From: Nitrospinaceae bacterium
Lineage (GTDB): Bacteria; Nitrospinota; Nitrospinia; Nitrospinales; JACRGP01
Direction: 5' to 3'
NCBI GenBank assembly: GCA_029261555.1
Contig: JAJDBB010000031.1
Coordinates: 1-64,000 of the forward strand
Length of the DNA stretch: 64,000 nucleotides
The position numbers and the translations under genes were made by a program. The notes under the pieces were generated by a model. That model was not told the origin of the DNA, made no database searches, and was given only the letters and a program-made list of their open reading frames with translations. How positions within the stretch are numbered: position 1 is the first letter of the stretch; each line of letters opens with the position of its first letter. Positions 36,355 through 44,414 of this stretch are shown here, piece by piece.

Positions 36355-37242
36355 CTATTGCGAATCTCCCGCCTGGTTGTACAGGCCGGCGGATTCTCCA
36401 GAGTCGGCCTGCTCTATTTGGGACAAAATATTGTTGGACGTCTCCAAGGGAACGGGTATCAACAGCACGTTACTATAATAATCGGTTTTGTACTCAATCC
36501 CAAACAGGGCGACGTCGGGGCGGTCCTGCAAAGGCTCCGAGGAAATGCCCACGCGGGTGACGTGGTAATCTTTTTGCAAAAACCACTCTGGGTCGGGAAA
36601 CAGGTTTTTTTGTGTCGCGGGATCCAGGGTTTGCAAAAGCGGTAAAAATTCCCCTATGGAAAAAATCCGTTTCTCCTCAAAATCCGCATCCTCCAGAAAA
36701 CCGCGTTGAATGGTCCGCGTGGATTGCACCTCATAAAGAATATCCAGCCTCAAGAACACCTCGTGAATGGGGTGGTTTTGCGGATCGATAAAACTCAGGG
36801 TGATCCATTGTCCCGAACGGTTTAACAGAACCCGGTCCCAGTCCTTGTTGGCGTCGATTTTTAACAGCTCCCAAGGGTCGATGATGCGCTTCGCCCACTG
36901 CCCGGGATAATCGAAATACAATTGCAAAAATTTCTTTCGGGACACCAGGTTGGAGGGATTCAGGGTCTCGACGAGGGTTTTTAACGTGTCGATGGACTCG
37001 CTATTTTTTTCCTTGGTATTCAAGGAAGTCAGCAAGGACTGTACTTGCCTCTGGGCCAGGGTGTTCTCATGCTCGGTTTCCCAGGCCCGGCCCAGTTGAC
37101 GGCGCGTGGGATTCTGCCATTTTAAATAGTAGCCGATCCCTTTTTCAAATATGTGCCCGTAGAACTCGAACGTCGCTACCGAGGCCAACATAAAAAAAAG
37201 AATCGCGCCGCTTCCAAACAGTCTGAAGACGCTGGAATTCAC
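36355..37242 (-). CDS. Membrane-anchored protein of unknown function
   Basis: A 295-residue protein with one N-terminal helix (about 8-27, GSGAILFFMLASVATFEFYG), probably a signal anchor, then a mainly polar extracytoplasmic body (FDYPGQWAKRIIDPWELLKIDANKDWDRVLLNRSGQWITLSFIDPQNHPIHEVFLRL). I do not recognise a family. It starts 3 nt after the XRE regulator and is 73 nt before the PBP gene, so a role together with that PBP is possible. Confidence 0.6.
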   Translation of the reverse strand: MNSSVFRLFGSGAILFFMLASVATFEFYGHIFEKGIGYYLKWQNPTRRQLGRAWETEHENTLAQRQVQSLLTSLNTKEKNSESIDTLKTLVETLNPSNLVSRKKFLQLYFDYPGQWAKRIIDPWELLKIDANKDWDRVLLNRSGQWITLSFIDPQNHPIHEVFLRLDILYEVQSTRTIQRGFLEDADFEEKRIFSIGEFLPLLQTLDPATQKNLFPDPEWFLQKDYHVTRVGISSEPLQDRPDVALFGIEYKTDYYSNVLLIPVPLETSNNILSQIEQADSGESAGLYNQAGDSQ

Positions 37243-37245
37243 TGT

Positions 37246-37905
37246 TCAGCTCACCGTGATTTTGTTGACGGAACGGGCGATCATTTTCAGGCGCTTGACT
37301 TTGTCCCGCAGGATTTTTTGATCGACTTTTTTGCTCTCTGCGCGGATTTCCGATCCCGGCTTTGAATCCGGTCCGCGGTTTTTTTTATGTTCTTCATCCG
37401 TATTTTTGGCGAATTTTTCGGGGCGGGATCTGGGTACGCTTTTGGAAACGCCTATGGGTCTTCCGGCTCTTTTCCCCGAATTTTTTAACAGGCTTCCCAG
37501 GTTTTCCACTAGTTTTTCCTGGGCCGCGAAATCCAGTTTTCTGAAAATCGAGACGAGTCGGTATTCAGTATCATCCAAAGGAATCAGGCCCTGAACGGGA
37601 AGGTTTGTAAAGGAAATTTGCCCGTTTTGAAAATCGACCCTTTTAACTTCTGGAACCTGAGAGGGCGCGCTGAAATTTTTTATGGGCAGGACGTCGTATT
37701 CGGTCAATTCCGCGGTCAATAGTTTTTCCAGGGAAAGGTTCCCCAACCGTGCCATTTTAACGAGGGTGGAAACAGGAGCGTCCCTCTCCCCCGCTTCGTA
37801 CCTCACATACGTTCTGAACCCAACCTTTAAAATATCGGCCATGGCCGATTGGGTGCACTTCAACGACTTTCTCAACACCCTGAGATTTTTGGCCAAAACT
37901 GACAT
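37246..37905 (-). CDS. XRE-type HTH protein with basic C-terminal tail
   Basis: A 219-residue protein. Residues about 5-60 form a Cro/CI-type HTH (LRVLRKSLKCTQSAMADILKVGFRTYVRYEAGERDAPVSTLVKMA). A middle part (80-140) is followed by a long Lys/Arg-rich, probably disordered tail (GRPIGVSKSVPRSRPEKFAKN ... KILRDKVKRLKMIARSVNK). It heads the operon with the unknown protein, PBP and SPOR gene. It may regulate that operon or bind DNA for another purpose; no operator was identified. Confidence 0.72.
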   Translation of the reverse strand: MSVLAKNLRVLRKSLKCTQSAMADILKVGFRTYVRYEAGERDAPVSTLVKMARLGNLSLEKLLTAELTEYDVLPIKNFSAPSQVPEVKRVDFQNGQISFTNLPVQGLIPLDDTEYRLVSIFRKLDFAAQEKLVENLGSLLKNSGKRAGRPIGVSKSVPRSRPEKFAKNTDEEHKKNRGPDSKPGSEIRAESKKVDQKILRDKVKRLKMIARSVNKITVS

Positions 37906-38027
37906 AATGAAACCTCCTCAGGCCCGCTTTTAACTATACACCCTTATCAAATATTTTTCCAAAAAGATAATATTGGGACGGAAACATCCGAGGGAGGAAC
38001 TGCGAGGCTGAGAACCAAATTGCGGGA

Positions 38028-39014
38028 TTATTTGCCCTGGCGACGGGCGAGAATCTCCGCCGCTTCCTTGGCGAAATAGGTCAATATCATCTTAGCGCCG
38101 GCACGCCGGATGGAGAGGAGGGTCTCCATAATGATTCTCTCCCGGTCCACCCATCCATTTTGCGACGCCGCAACGATCAGCGAATATTCCCCGCTGACGT
38201 TGTAGGCGGCCAGGGGAACGTTGATCTCCTGGCGGACTCGGTAAATGATATCCAGATACGCCAGGGCGGGCTTGACCATGACCATATCGGCGCCTTCCTC
38301 AATGTCCTGCAAGACTTCGCGAATGGCTTCGTCGCTATTGGCCGGATCCATTTGATAGGTGGAGCGGTCGCCAAACTTGGGAGAGGAGTCGGCGGCCTCG
38401 CGAAATGGACCGTAATAGGCGGAGGCGTATTTTGCCGAATAGGCTAAAATCAGGGTCTCGTTAAATCCGGACTGGTCCAGGGCTTTCCGAATAGCCCCAA
38501 CCCGTCCGTCCATCATGTCCGAAGGGGCTACGATATCTGCTCCGGCCTGAGCGTGGGTCTGCGCCATTTTAGCGAGTAATTCCAGGGTGGCGTCGTTCAG
38601 GATTTTTCCATCTTCCACCAGACCACAATGCCCGTGGTCCGTGTATTCGTCGATACAAACGTCGGTGATCACGATCATTTCCGGAATCGCCGCTTTTATC
38701 TCCCGTACCGCGCGTTGAACGATTCCATCCGGATTATAGGCTTCGCTTCCTACTGCGTCCTTTTTGTCCGGAATACCAAACAATATCACCGCTGGAATTC
38801 CCAGATCCGCCGCTTCCTGGACGTCCAGGATCATCCGGTCAAGCGAGAAACGAAAAATCCCCGGCATAGAGCTTATCTCGGTTTTCACGTCCTTGCCCTC
38901 GCAGACGAAAAGGGGATAAATAAGATCGTTTACGGAAAGGGAAGTCTCCTCCACCATTCGCAAAATGGCGGAATTTTTTCTCAGTCGTCGGGATCGATGG
39001 GTTGGAAATGGCAT
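38028..39014 (-). CDS. hemB: Delta-aminolevulinic acid dehydratase (porphobilinogen synthase)
   Basis: Condenses two 5-aminolevulinate molecules to porphobilinogen in tetrapyrrole synthesis, which also supplies siroheme for the nirA-type reductase. The two active-site lysines lie in LAYSAKYAS and [12 protein letters not shown]. The metal region reads [14 protein letters not shown], in which the middle Cys of the zinc triad is Asp, as in Mg-type enzymes. The length of 328 residues is normal. It is monocistronic here. Confidence 0.95.
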   Translation of the reverse strand: MPFPTHRSRRLRKNSAILRMVEETSLSVNDLIYPLFVCEGKDVKTEISSMPGIFRFSLDRMILDVQEAADLGIPAVILFGIPDKKDAVGSEAYNPDGIVQRAVREIKAAIPEMIVITDVCIDEYTDHGHCGLVEDGKILNDATLELLAKMAQTHAQAGADIVAPSDMMDGRVGAIRKALDQSGFNETLILAYSAKYASAYYGPFREAADSSPKFGDRSTYQMDPANSDEAIREVLQDIEEGADMVMVKPALAYLDIIYRVRQEINVPLAAYNVSGEYSLIVAASQNGWVDRERIIMETLLSIRRAGAKMILTYFAKEAAEILARRQGK

Positions 39015-39300
39015 GAGAGCTTAACCTGAAGATTTGAATTTCGTTGAATAATCTATCCGGAAGCGGGCGGGCTTTGAGGATAAAAGAACTTGCAGACGGC
39101 TTATATTAGCACAGGAAGGTGGGTCAAACAATTCGGGCCGCGCCGGGTTTTTGACGCAACCGACAGACAAACCGACCTCTAAAAAAACACAAAATAAACA
39201 AGTTATTTCAAATAGTTAACAAAATACTTCTAAATTAAAATCTAGCGGTATTGTTTTTGCTTTATTACTTTTATAACAAAAATTTATGGAGGATCTACTC

Positions 39301-39516
39301 ATGAATATCGCGGAAACGACAACGGACCAAGGCTACGAAAAACTGAATGCGGCAATTTTAAAGGCACTTTCTTCTTCCGACGAGGTGAAGCAAATATTGA
39401 CAGATTTTCAGGAAAAAAACCTGATCGATGAAATCGCCGCGGTCAACCTGGTTTTGAGCCTGGAGGAATTGGAAAGCCTGATCCCGGAGCAAAACGCAAA
39501 CAGCGCCTCTCTTTAA
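39301..39516 (+). CDS. Small acidic protein of unknown function
   Basis: The track ORF starts at 39286 (an ATG in the Shine-Dalgarno); GGAGG with an 8-nt spacer points to the ATG at 39301, giving 71 residues (MNIAETTTDQGYEKLN ... LEELESLIPEQ). The peptide is acidic and predicted helical, without Cys or Trp and without a signal peptide. It has a 286-nt AT-rich upstream region shared with divergent hemB. It is convergent with the small gene and radical SAM gene that follow. Confidence 0.55.
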   Translation: MNIAETTTDQGYEKLNAAILKALSSSDEVKQILTDFQEKNLIDEIAAVNLVLSLEELESLIPEQNANSASL

Positions 39517-39537
39517 CACTCTAGGAGACGCTCGCCT

Positions 39538-39720
39538 TTAATTCTTAAAAATCTTGCTGTCGCAGGAAATATATTTTATTTGTCTCATGGGAATGATCAA
39601 CACTTCGTCCTGAGTGGTCACCTCCAGAACTTCCAGGTCGTCGCTGATATAGTGCTTTTCCGTTTTTTCCAGCTCCAACTCCTGATTATCCACAAAAACA
39701 ACTTTTAGCTTGTATTGCAT
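39538..39720 (-). CDS. Small beta-rich protein next to radical SAM gene
   Basis: A 60-residue protein (MQYKLKVVFVDNQELELEK ... VLIIPMRQIKYISC) with alternating hydrophobic residues, so probably a small beta fold. GGAGAG lies 5 nt before the ATG. It starts 20 nt after the radical SAM stop, on the same strand, so the two are likely cotranscribed. I do not recognise the family; it could be a partner or substrate of the radical SAM enzyme, or unrelated. Confidence 0.55.
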   Translation of the reverse strand: MQYKLKVVFVDNQELELEKTEKHYISDDLEVLEVTTQDEVLIIPMRQIKYISCDSKIFKN

Positions 39721-39740
39721 GTTCTCTCCCGGGACTTCAA

Positions 39741-40949
39741 TTAATTAGGCAGAACGACGGCCTCGAATTTTTTAGCCAGCGGTTCGTTTAAATAATCTTC
39801 CACGTAATTTTTAAGGTAACCCTTCTCGTACAGTTTTTTGTTGGAAAGGTGGGAGTTGATTTTATGCAGGATACGAAACCGTTTGCGGGGAAACTCAGCC
39901 TTGAACTCCTCGAAAGATTCGCCGGAGATATCCCGGTAATCGTTGGAGGAGCGTTCCATAATGACCTTGGGAAGATACACCATGGTCTCGTTGGTCAACC
40001 GCCGCGCCACGTCGCGGAAAGTCAAAAGGGTTGAGCAGTCGGAATCCCCCCCCAAAGTGGCGTTGGGAACGTAAAGATATCTGGCCCGGTTTTTCCTGAA
40101 TAATTTGAGAACGCGGTAAACGTTTCCCGCCATCGCCACCGTATCTTTCTTCTCCAATTCGCAGGCGTCGAACGCTTTGAGAATTCGCTTCCGGTTCAAA
40201 AAAGCGGTGATGTAGGATTCCGTGTGAATCATTTGAGTGTTGGGCAACTCCGCCTGATAAATAGCTCTGGCCTCGCCGGCCAGAGAGTTCCTGCCAGTCC
40301 GCATCAGGGCGCAGGTATCGTCGTCGATATATTTCAAAGCCGTCAGGCATCCCATCCACAACAACACGTTCGGGTTGATCCGGGAAATGGCCTTAGCGTC
40401 CTGGGACATGGTGTTGGGTCCAAAGGAATAAAAATTAGCCGAGGTAACCGCCGGACCGTCCAGCACCTTATACACTTGCTCCACAGTCGGCGCATGCGGC
40501 ATCAATTTTTTTCGCGGCTCGGACAAGGTGATGACGGAAAGCTCGAAATTGATTCGCCCCGGATATTTCTCAGCCAAACGATTGATTCTCTCCGGCTCCG
40601 CATAACCCACCGTGAAAAAAATCACGTCCTTGTCGGTGGTATCCAGAAACTCCTCCAACCAGTACATGGCCTTGGGATGAAGAAACAAATCCGTCCACTC
40701 CATGTACTCGTTGCCGCCAATGATCCAGGATTCGCCTTTTTTGGTCGGCTGTTTTTTAACTTCGTTCAGAATGAATTCCCAATGCTCTTGGGTGGTGAGG
40801 GGGACGGGGAAGGTTTCACGATAGCTGATATCTTTTTCGTAGCAAAAGGCGCATTTGACCGGACAGGTTTTTCCAAGGCTGATGGGGATTTTCCGGTCGT
40901 TAATTTCTCTGCGAAAGATTTCGTAAAGTTGCGCCGTATCCTGCGACAT
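39741..40949 (-). CDS. Radical SAM protein of unknown specificity
   Basis: A 402-residue protein with the radical SAM cluster motif C29-x3-C33-x2-C36 (KTCPVKCAFCYEK) near the N-terminus and a TIM-barrel-like continuation. The GGE-like motif reads IIGGNEYMEW. Scattered later cysteines do not form a SPASM or twitch pattern. GGAGG with a 5-nt spacer precedes the ATG. Two very small genes are next to it (39538 downstream on the same strand, 39301 convergent). The reaction cannot be told from the sequence. Confidence 0.72.
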   Translation of the reverse strand: MSQDTAQLYEIFRREINDRKIPISLGKTCPVKCAFCYEKDISYRETFPVPLTTQEHWEFILNEVKKQPTKKGESWIIGGNEYMEWTDLFLHPKAMYWLEEFLDTTDKDVIFFTVGYAEPERINRLAEKYPGRINFELSVITLSEPRKKLMPHAPTVEQVYKVLDGPAVTSANFYSFGPNTMSQDAKAISRINPNVLLWMGCLTALKYIDDDTCALMRTGRNSLAGEARAIYQAELPNTQMIHTESYITAFLNRKRILKAFDACELEKKDTVAMAGNVYRVLKLFRKNRARYLYVPNATLGGDSDCSTLLTFRDVARRLTNETMVYLPKVIMERSSNDYRDISGESFEEFKAEFPRKRFRILHKINSHLSNKKLYEKGYLKNYVEDYLNEPLAKKFEAVVLPN

Positions 40950-41024
40950 GCCATCCTCCGAAATTCCAGAAAAATACGGTCAATAGAAAAGACGATCAAC
41001 CGCCAAAAAAGAGGCCCGTAAAAA

Positions 41025-41357
41025 TCACCCCCAGGCTTCAAAGGCTTCTTTAAGGGATTTGTCCATTTCTATTTTTTGCCGGTCGCTTTCGTCCAATTCG
41101 TCCAGTAAGCTTTTGAGGTGCTCGGCGGCGCAACCCATGTGAGCGATACTCTCCTGGATCAGTTTAAAACCTCCGGCCTTGAGCTTTTTGATCAACTCCT
41201 TTAAATGCGCTTCTTCATAGGGGTTGACGGAACTGCACTTTTGAAAGCTTTCGATGGCTTCCTTATATTTTTTGTCCTGATGAAATCCATAACCGCTTTT
41301 AAAATATTCCAAGGCCTCGACAACCTGAAAAACGGTGGATAATTTTCGATCACTCAT
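41025..41357 (-). CDS. Small protein with one TPR-like unit
   Basis: A 110-residue cytoplasmic-looking protein. Residues about 10-50 resemble a TPR (VVEALEYFKSGYGFHQDKKYKEAIESFQKCSSVNPYEEAHLKELIKKL), followed by two further helices. No signal peptide is present. It lies 75 nt upstream of the radical SAM gene on the same strand, so it may be the first gene of that transcript. The function is unknown. Confidence 0.6.
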   Translation of the reverse strand: MSDRKLSTVFQVVEALEYFKSGYGFHQDKKYKEAIESFQKCSSVNPYEEAHLKELIKKLKAGGFKLIQESIAHMGCAAEHLKSLLDELDESDRQKIEMDKSLKEAFEAWG

Positions 41358-41403
41358 TTTACATCACCCGGTTCAATAAGGGTTAGTTTTCACGCGGTCC
41401 CCG

Positions 41404-41481
41404 CCAAGCTCGTAACGTTCGCCGAATAAGTTAAGCCTACTGGGCCCAGCGTCACGCTGGCCGACGCTTGCCCGGCTGGAA
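41404..41481. repeat. Second locus of the dispersed palindromic repeat
   Basis: Starts with CCAAGCTCGTAACGTTC, a 17-nt exact match to 10590-10606, and continues in register through CCTACTGGGC to CCAGCGTCACGCTGG (41446-41460), identical to 10630-10644, and on to GGCTGGAAC. It lies in the 527-nt space between the small TPR gene and birA. Confidence 0.8.
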
Positions 41482-41483
41482 CC

Positions 41484-41511
41484 AAAAAAGGCGGAGCGTT
41501 AACTCCGCCTT
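41484..41511 (-). terminator. Rho-independent terminator of the micro-lipoprotein gene
   Basis: Perfect 9-bp stem AAGGCGGAG / CTCCGCCTT (41488-41511) with a 6-nt loop. On the minus strand it is followed by a run of T (41484-41489 complement), 105 nt past the stop at 41617. It directly abuts the repeat element. Confidence 0.75.
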
Positions 41512-41616
41512 CCAAGGTATCTTCAATTCCCGATCTAAAAAATACCTAACTGCATTTCCAATGCACAAGCGCTTTTGAAAACTCGCCTCGCGCGCTTGAT
41601 TCATCCCAAAAAATAA

Positions 41617-41736
41617 TTACGGGCCTTTGGGGCTGTTCTCTTCGTTGCAAGTTCCATGAGGGCATTTTGAATCCATGCACCCGGAGGTAGAAATCAGGAC
41701 AATCCCCAGAATCAACATCATCACAAACTTCTTCAT
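41617..41736 (-). CDS. Micro-lipoprotein, 39 residues, cysteine-containing
   Basis: Not in the ORF track because it is short. On the minus strand, ATG at 41736 encodes MKKFVMMLILGIVLISTSGC followed by MDSKCPHGTCNEENSPKGP and TAA. The first 20 residues are a lipoprotein-type signal ending in Cys20, although the lipobox STSGC is not ideal. The mature peptide would have three cysteines spaced C-x4-C-x4-C. GGGAG lies 9 nt upstream; a second in-frame ATG at 41745 is less likely. A good terminator follows. The function is unknown; small entericidin-like lipoproteins are a loose analogy. Confidence 0.6.
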   Translation of the reverse strand: MKKFVMMLILGIVLISTSGCMDSKCPHGTCNEENSPKGP

Positions 41737-41884
41737 ATAACTCATCTCCCTTTTTAAGTGCTTCTAATTGAAAATATTACAATTCGGAGTAAAAGTCGAT
41801 TTTTTGTTAATGCTTTTTAACATATTTTAATAACATTTCAATATTTTTTTTGAATTTGCGGCCTTTCCAGCCCATATTACTTAC

Positions 41885-42682
41885 ATGGATACTGAAATGT
41901 TCCCAAATGCAGAAGAAATCCAAGCCTGCCTCAATACCGTTTCCATCGGCAAAAAGATGGTGGTTATGGAATCCGTAGGTTCCACCAACGATTTTATCAA
42001 ACGTAAAATCAAAGCCGGAGAACCAGCGGGACTGTGCGTATTGGCGCATCGCCAAACCCATGGCCGAGGGCGGATGGGCCGGTCCTGGATTTCGGAACCC
42101 GCCGTAGGCCTTTATTTTTCCATTTACCTGAAGCCTGAATTGAGTCTGGAACACCTTCCCCGCCTCACTCTCATGACCTCGGTGGCCATGGCCCGGGCGA
42201 TTGACCCGTTCTGCCCTACGCCGTGTCGCCTGAAATGGCCAAACGACTTGTTGATAAACGGTAAGAAGATTTGCGGTATTTTATCGGAATATTGCGCTCC
42301 GCCGGACCCGGAAGGGGTGATATTGGGAATCGGCATCAATGTTAACCAGGACGCCGAACGCTTCCCCGCTGAATTTCGCGATACGGCCACTTCGCTCAAA
42401 GCGGAAACCGGCGCGACGGTCGACCGGTCGGCTCTCTTCATTGCAATCCTTCAACAACTGGACCGGGAGTACCAAACCTTTCTTTACGAGGGCGAATGCA
42501 AACTTGCTCAGGAATGGGAACGCCACAGCGATATGTTGGGACGAGAAATCACCCTGAACCAATCCGGAACCCAATTTCAGGGCGTCGCCAGGGGCCTCGA
42601 TAAAATGGGGAATTTGATGCTGGAAACTCCGGAAGGCCAACTCATAAGTTTTGACGCGGGCGAGGTCACGTTGAGAACCTGA
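41885..42682 (+). CDS. birA: Biotin--[acetyl-CoA-carboxylase] ligase
   Basis: Activates biotin to biotinyl-AMP and attaches it to the carrier protein. Seen: SVGSTNDFIK, the adenylate loop GRGRMGRSW, LKWPNDLLINGKKICGIL with the catalytic Lys, and GIGINVN. There is no N-terminal HTH domain, so at 265 residues it is the monofunctional type without repressor activity. It is convergent with the Slp lipoprotein gene. Confidence 0.92.
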   Translation: MDTEMFPNAEEIQACLNTVSIGKKMVVMESVGSTNDFIKRKIKAGEPAGLCVLAHRQTHGRGRMGRSWISEPAVGLYFSIYLKPELSLEHLPRLTLMTSVAMARAIDPFCPTPCRLKWPNDLLINGKKICGILSEYCAPPDPEGVILGIGINVNQDAERFPAEFRDTATSLKAETGATVDRSALFIAILQQLDREYQTFLYEGECKLAQEWERHSDMLGREITLNQSGTQFQGVARGLDKMGNLMLETPEGQLISFDAGEVTLRT

Positions 42683-42684
42683 TT

Positions 42685-43197
42685 TTAAAACGAACCAAAA
42701 ACCCCCACTCCGATATTAAACCTGGGTCCGTATCTCAAAGTAGAAGCCGTAGGCCAAAGGTGATCCTCTTTGTGGATCAACACGGGATATTGGTAGGAAG
42801 AAAGGCCCACCTGCCCCGTTTCGCTTCCCTTCACTTCGCCGGCGATGGTGATGCGGCGATTTTTTTTATAAATGTCCGGGTCCAAATTTTTGTCGACGGT
42901 CACGAGAAAGCGTCCCAAAGTTCGGTCGTCAACCTGCGGTTCGTAATAGTAATCCAGCGGCCTTTGCAAAACCTCCAGAACATTTCGCGAGCCTTCGGCG
43001 CTTACCTTGATAATCGTCCCACCATAAATCACCGTCCGCCCCTTGTACTTTTCCGGATCACCTAGCAAGTCCGAAAACTCCACCTTGGGAACGCTTTGGC
43101 TAACGAGCGGATCTGAAATTACTTTGGCGCAACCGGATAAAACCAGCAAGCAGACCGCCGTCAACAGACCAGTTCCTTTTTTCAAGCAATCTCGCAA
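42685..43197 (-). CDS. Slp-family outer-membrane lipoprotein
   Basis: A 170-residue lipoprotein. The signal ends in the lipobox LVLSGC with Cys23. The Slp domain covers about 35-150 (VEFSDLLGDPEKYKGRTVIYGGTIIKV ... ITIAGEVKGSETGQVG ... YPVLIHKEDHLWP). Slp proteins are starvation- or acid-induced outer-membrane lipoproteins of unclear biochemistry. It lies 27 nt after another Slp gene on the same strand, and a J-domain gene precedes both. Confidence 0.82.
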   Translation of the reverse strand: MRDCLKKGTGLLTAVCLLVLSGCAKVISDPLVSQSVPKVEFSDLLGDPEKYKGRTVIYGGTIIKVSAEGSRNVLEVLQRPLDYYYEPQVDDRTLGRFLVTVDKNLDPDIYKKNRRITIAGEVKGSETGQVGLSSYQYPVLIHKEDHLWPTASTLRYGPRFNIGVGVFGSF

Positions 43198-43224
43198 GGC
43201 GAATGCTCCGTATACTTATCTGGA

Positions 43225-43863
43225 TTAATGGCGATGATGACGGTGGTGGCGGTGGCGAAAATAATAACGGCCGTAACCCAATCCGTAAGAATTCGGGTAG
43301 GGATACCACCAGGGTCCGTAATAAAACGAAGGATAATAGGGATAGGAATCGTATTGCGGAGTCTCCGGCCACAAATACAACTCTTCAAGTTCTACCAGCG
43401 GGTACAGGTATTCCTTCTCTCCGACCGCACCCAGACGACTGCCGACAATTTTGCCCGCCCCGGTCACGCGCCTGCCTTTAGAGTATATTTCCGGCTCCAG
43501 ATAGCCTGGCTGCATTAAAATGAACCGCCCGCCGGAATTGTCTCCCTGCCTTGGTTCCCCCGCGCTGTCCAGAGTTTTCTGGATCACCTCGATCTCCACC
43601 TGATCGGATTGATTTTGGGTCGCCACAATTTCCCCGCCCCAAATAATCCTCTTGCCCGCATGGTCTCCCGGCGATTGCAATACCTGGCCGAATGTCGTGC
43701 CCGCGTCCACCCCTTGGCGAACGGTGGGGGAAATGGCATGCGAACACCCCAGACCGATCAATAAAACCGCTCCAACGAGACCCCGCTTCCAATGAGGCGT
43801 CGGAACGCTAAATATCCTGTGTCTTGAGGCGTGGAAGTTTTTGTAAAAATTCATTAAATTCAT
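43225..43863 (-). CDS. Slp-family lipoprotein with Tyr/His-rich tail
   Basis: The track ORF (start 43995) runs deep into the upstream J-domain gene. The ATG at 43863 (or 43854) gives a basic N-terminus, a hydrophobic stretch (GLVGAVLLIGLGC) and Cys40 as possible lipidation site; the lipobox GLGC is imperfect and the Shine-Dalgarno absent, so the start is uncertain and probably relies on coupling with the J-domain gene. The Slp domain (FGQVLQSPGDHAGKRIIWGGEIV ... RRVTGAGKIVGSRLG) is followed by a tail rich in Tyr, Pro and Trp, ending in a run of His and Arg (HRHHRHHRH), which could bind metal. Confidence 0.68.
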   Translation of the reverse strand: MNLMNFYKNFHASRHRIFSVPTPHWKRGLVGAVLLIGLGCSHAISPTVRQGVDAGTTFGQVLQSPGDHAGKRIIWGGEIVATQNQSDQVEIEVIQKTLDSAGEPRQGDNSGGRFILMQPGYLEPEIYSKGRRVTGAGKIVGSRLGAVGEKEYLYPLVELEELYLWPETPQYDSYPYYPSFYYGPWWYPYPNSYGLGYGRYYFRHRHHRHHRH

Positions 43864-44329
43864 CGCGGCATTGGCGGGTGAAATCGTCAAAGTTCTGGCC
43901 CCCCATCGACCTTGGGGAATAAAATTTGGGCTGAGTCTTCGTCGGCGAACCGGTTTCCAAAAAACGTTGAAAACTTTCCCGGCACTCCTCGACAAACAAG
44001 TCGAACTCCGCGTCCATCCCAGGTTGGGGAGAGTATATAGTCGGGCCGCCCGGCGCTCGATTCCGCTTCTTTGGGTTTAACGGTCGGGAGCTTTCTCGTT
44101 TCAAAAAATAATCGTAGGTCTGCCGCCGGTCGGCGTCTTTCAAAAAAATATACGCCTCGGCGCCCAGTTTGAACCGGGCGTCTGAATCAATATCCTCAGG
44201 AAAACGGTCGGGGTGATGCTTCAAGGCGAATTTCCTGAAACCCCGCTTGATCTCTTCGGAACCTGAAAAGCTCTCGATTTCCAAAAGACGGTAAAGATTA
44301 TAAGACTGGAGACTGGAAGGAAGTTTCAT
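43808..44329 (-). CDS. J-domain protein
   Basis: A 173-residue protein with an N-terminal J domain (about 10-75): YNLYRLLEIESFSGSEEIKRGFRKFALKHHPDRFP, with the HPD motif needed to stimulate DnaK. No Gly/Phe or zinc region is present. The C-terminal part is short and has two similar segments (DLFVEECRESFQRFLETGS and DFTRQCRDEFNEFLQKL), perhaps an internal duplication. Its end overlaps the downstream Slp gene by roughly 50 nt. A specialised DnaK partner is inferred. Confidence 0.75.
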   Translation of the reverse strand: MKLPSSLQSYNLYRLLEIESFSGSEEIKRGFRKFALKHHPDRFPEDIDSDARFKLGAEAYIFLKDADRRQTYDYFLKRESSRPLNPKKRNRAPGGPTIYSPQPGMDAEFDLFVEECRESFQRFLETGSPTKTQPKFYSPRSMGGQNFDDFTRQCRDEFNEFLQKLPRLKTQDI

Positions 44330-44414
44330 GGCGTCGATTGAAAAACCCGAAAAATTTTATGCCTGTCTATAAAATTATACACGGTTTATTCCCGTTTCAT
44401 ATAAAATCCACTAC

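Noticed and set aside
39538-40949. Confident RiPP biosynthesis cluster
   Set aside because: No SPASM domain, no recognisable leader or core motif, no transporter or protease; kept only as a candidate finding.
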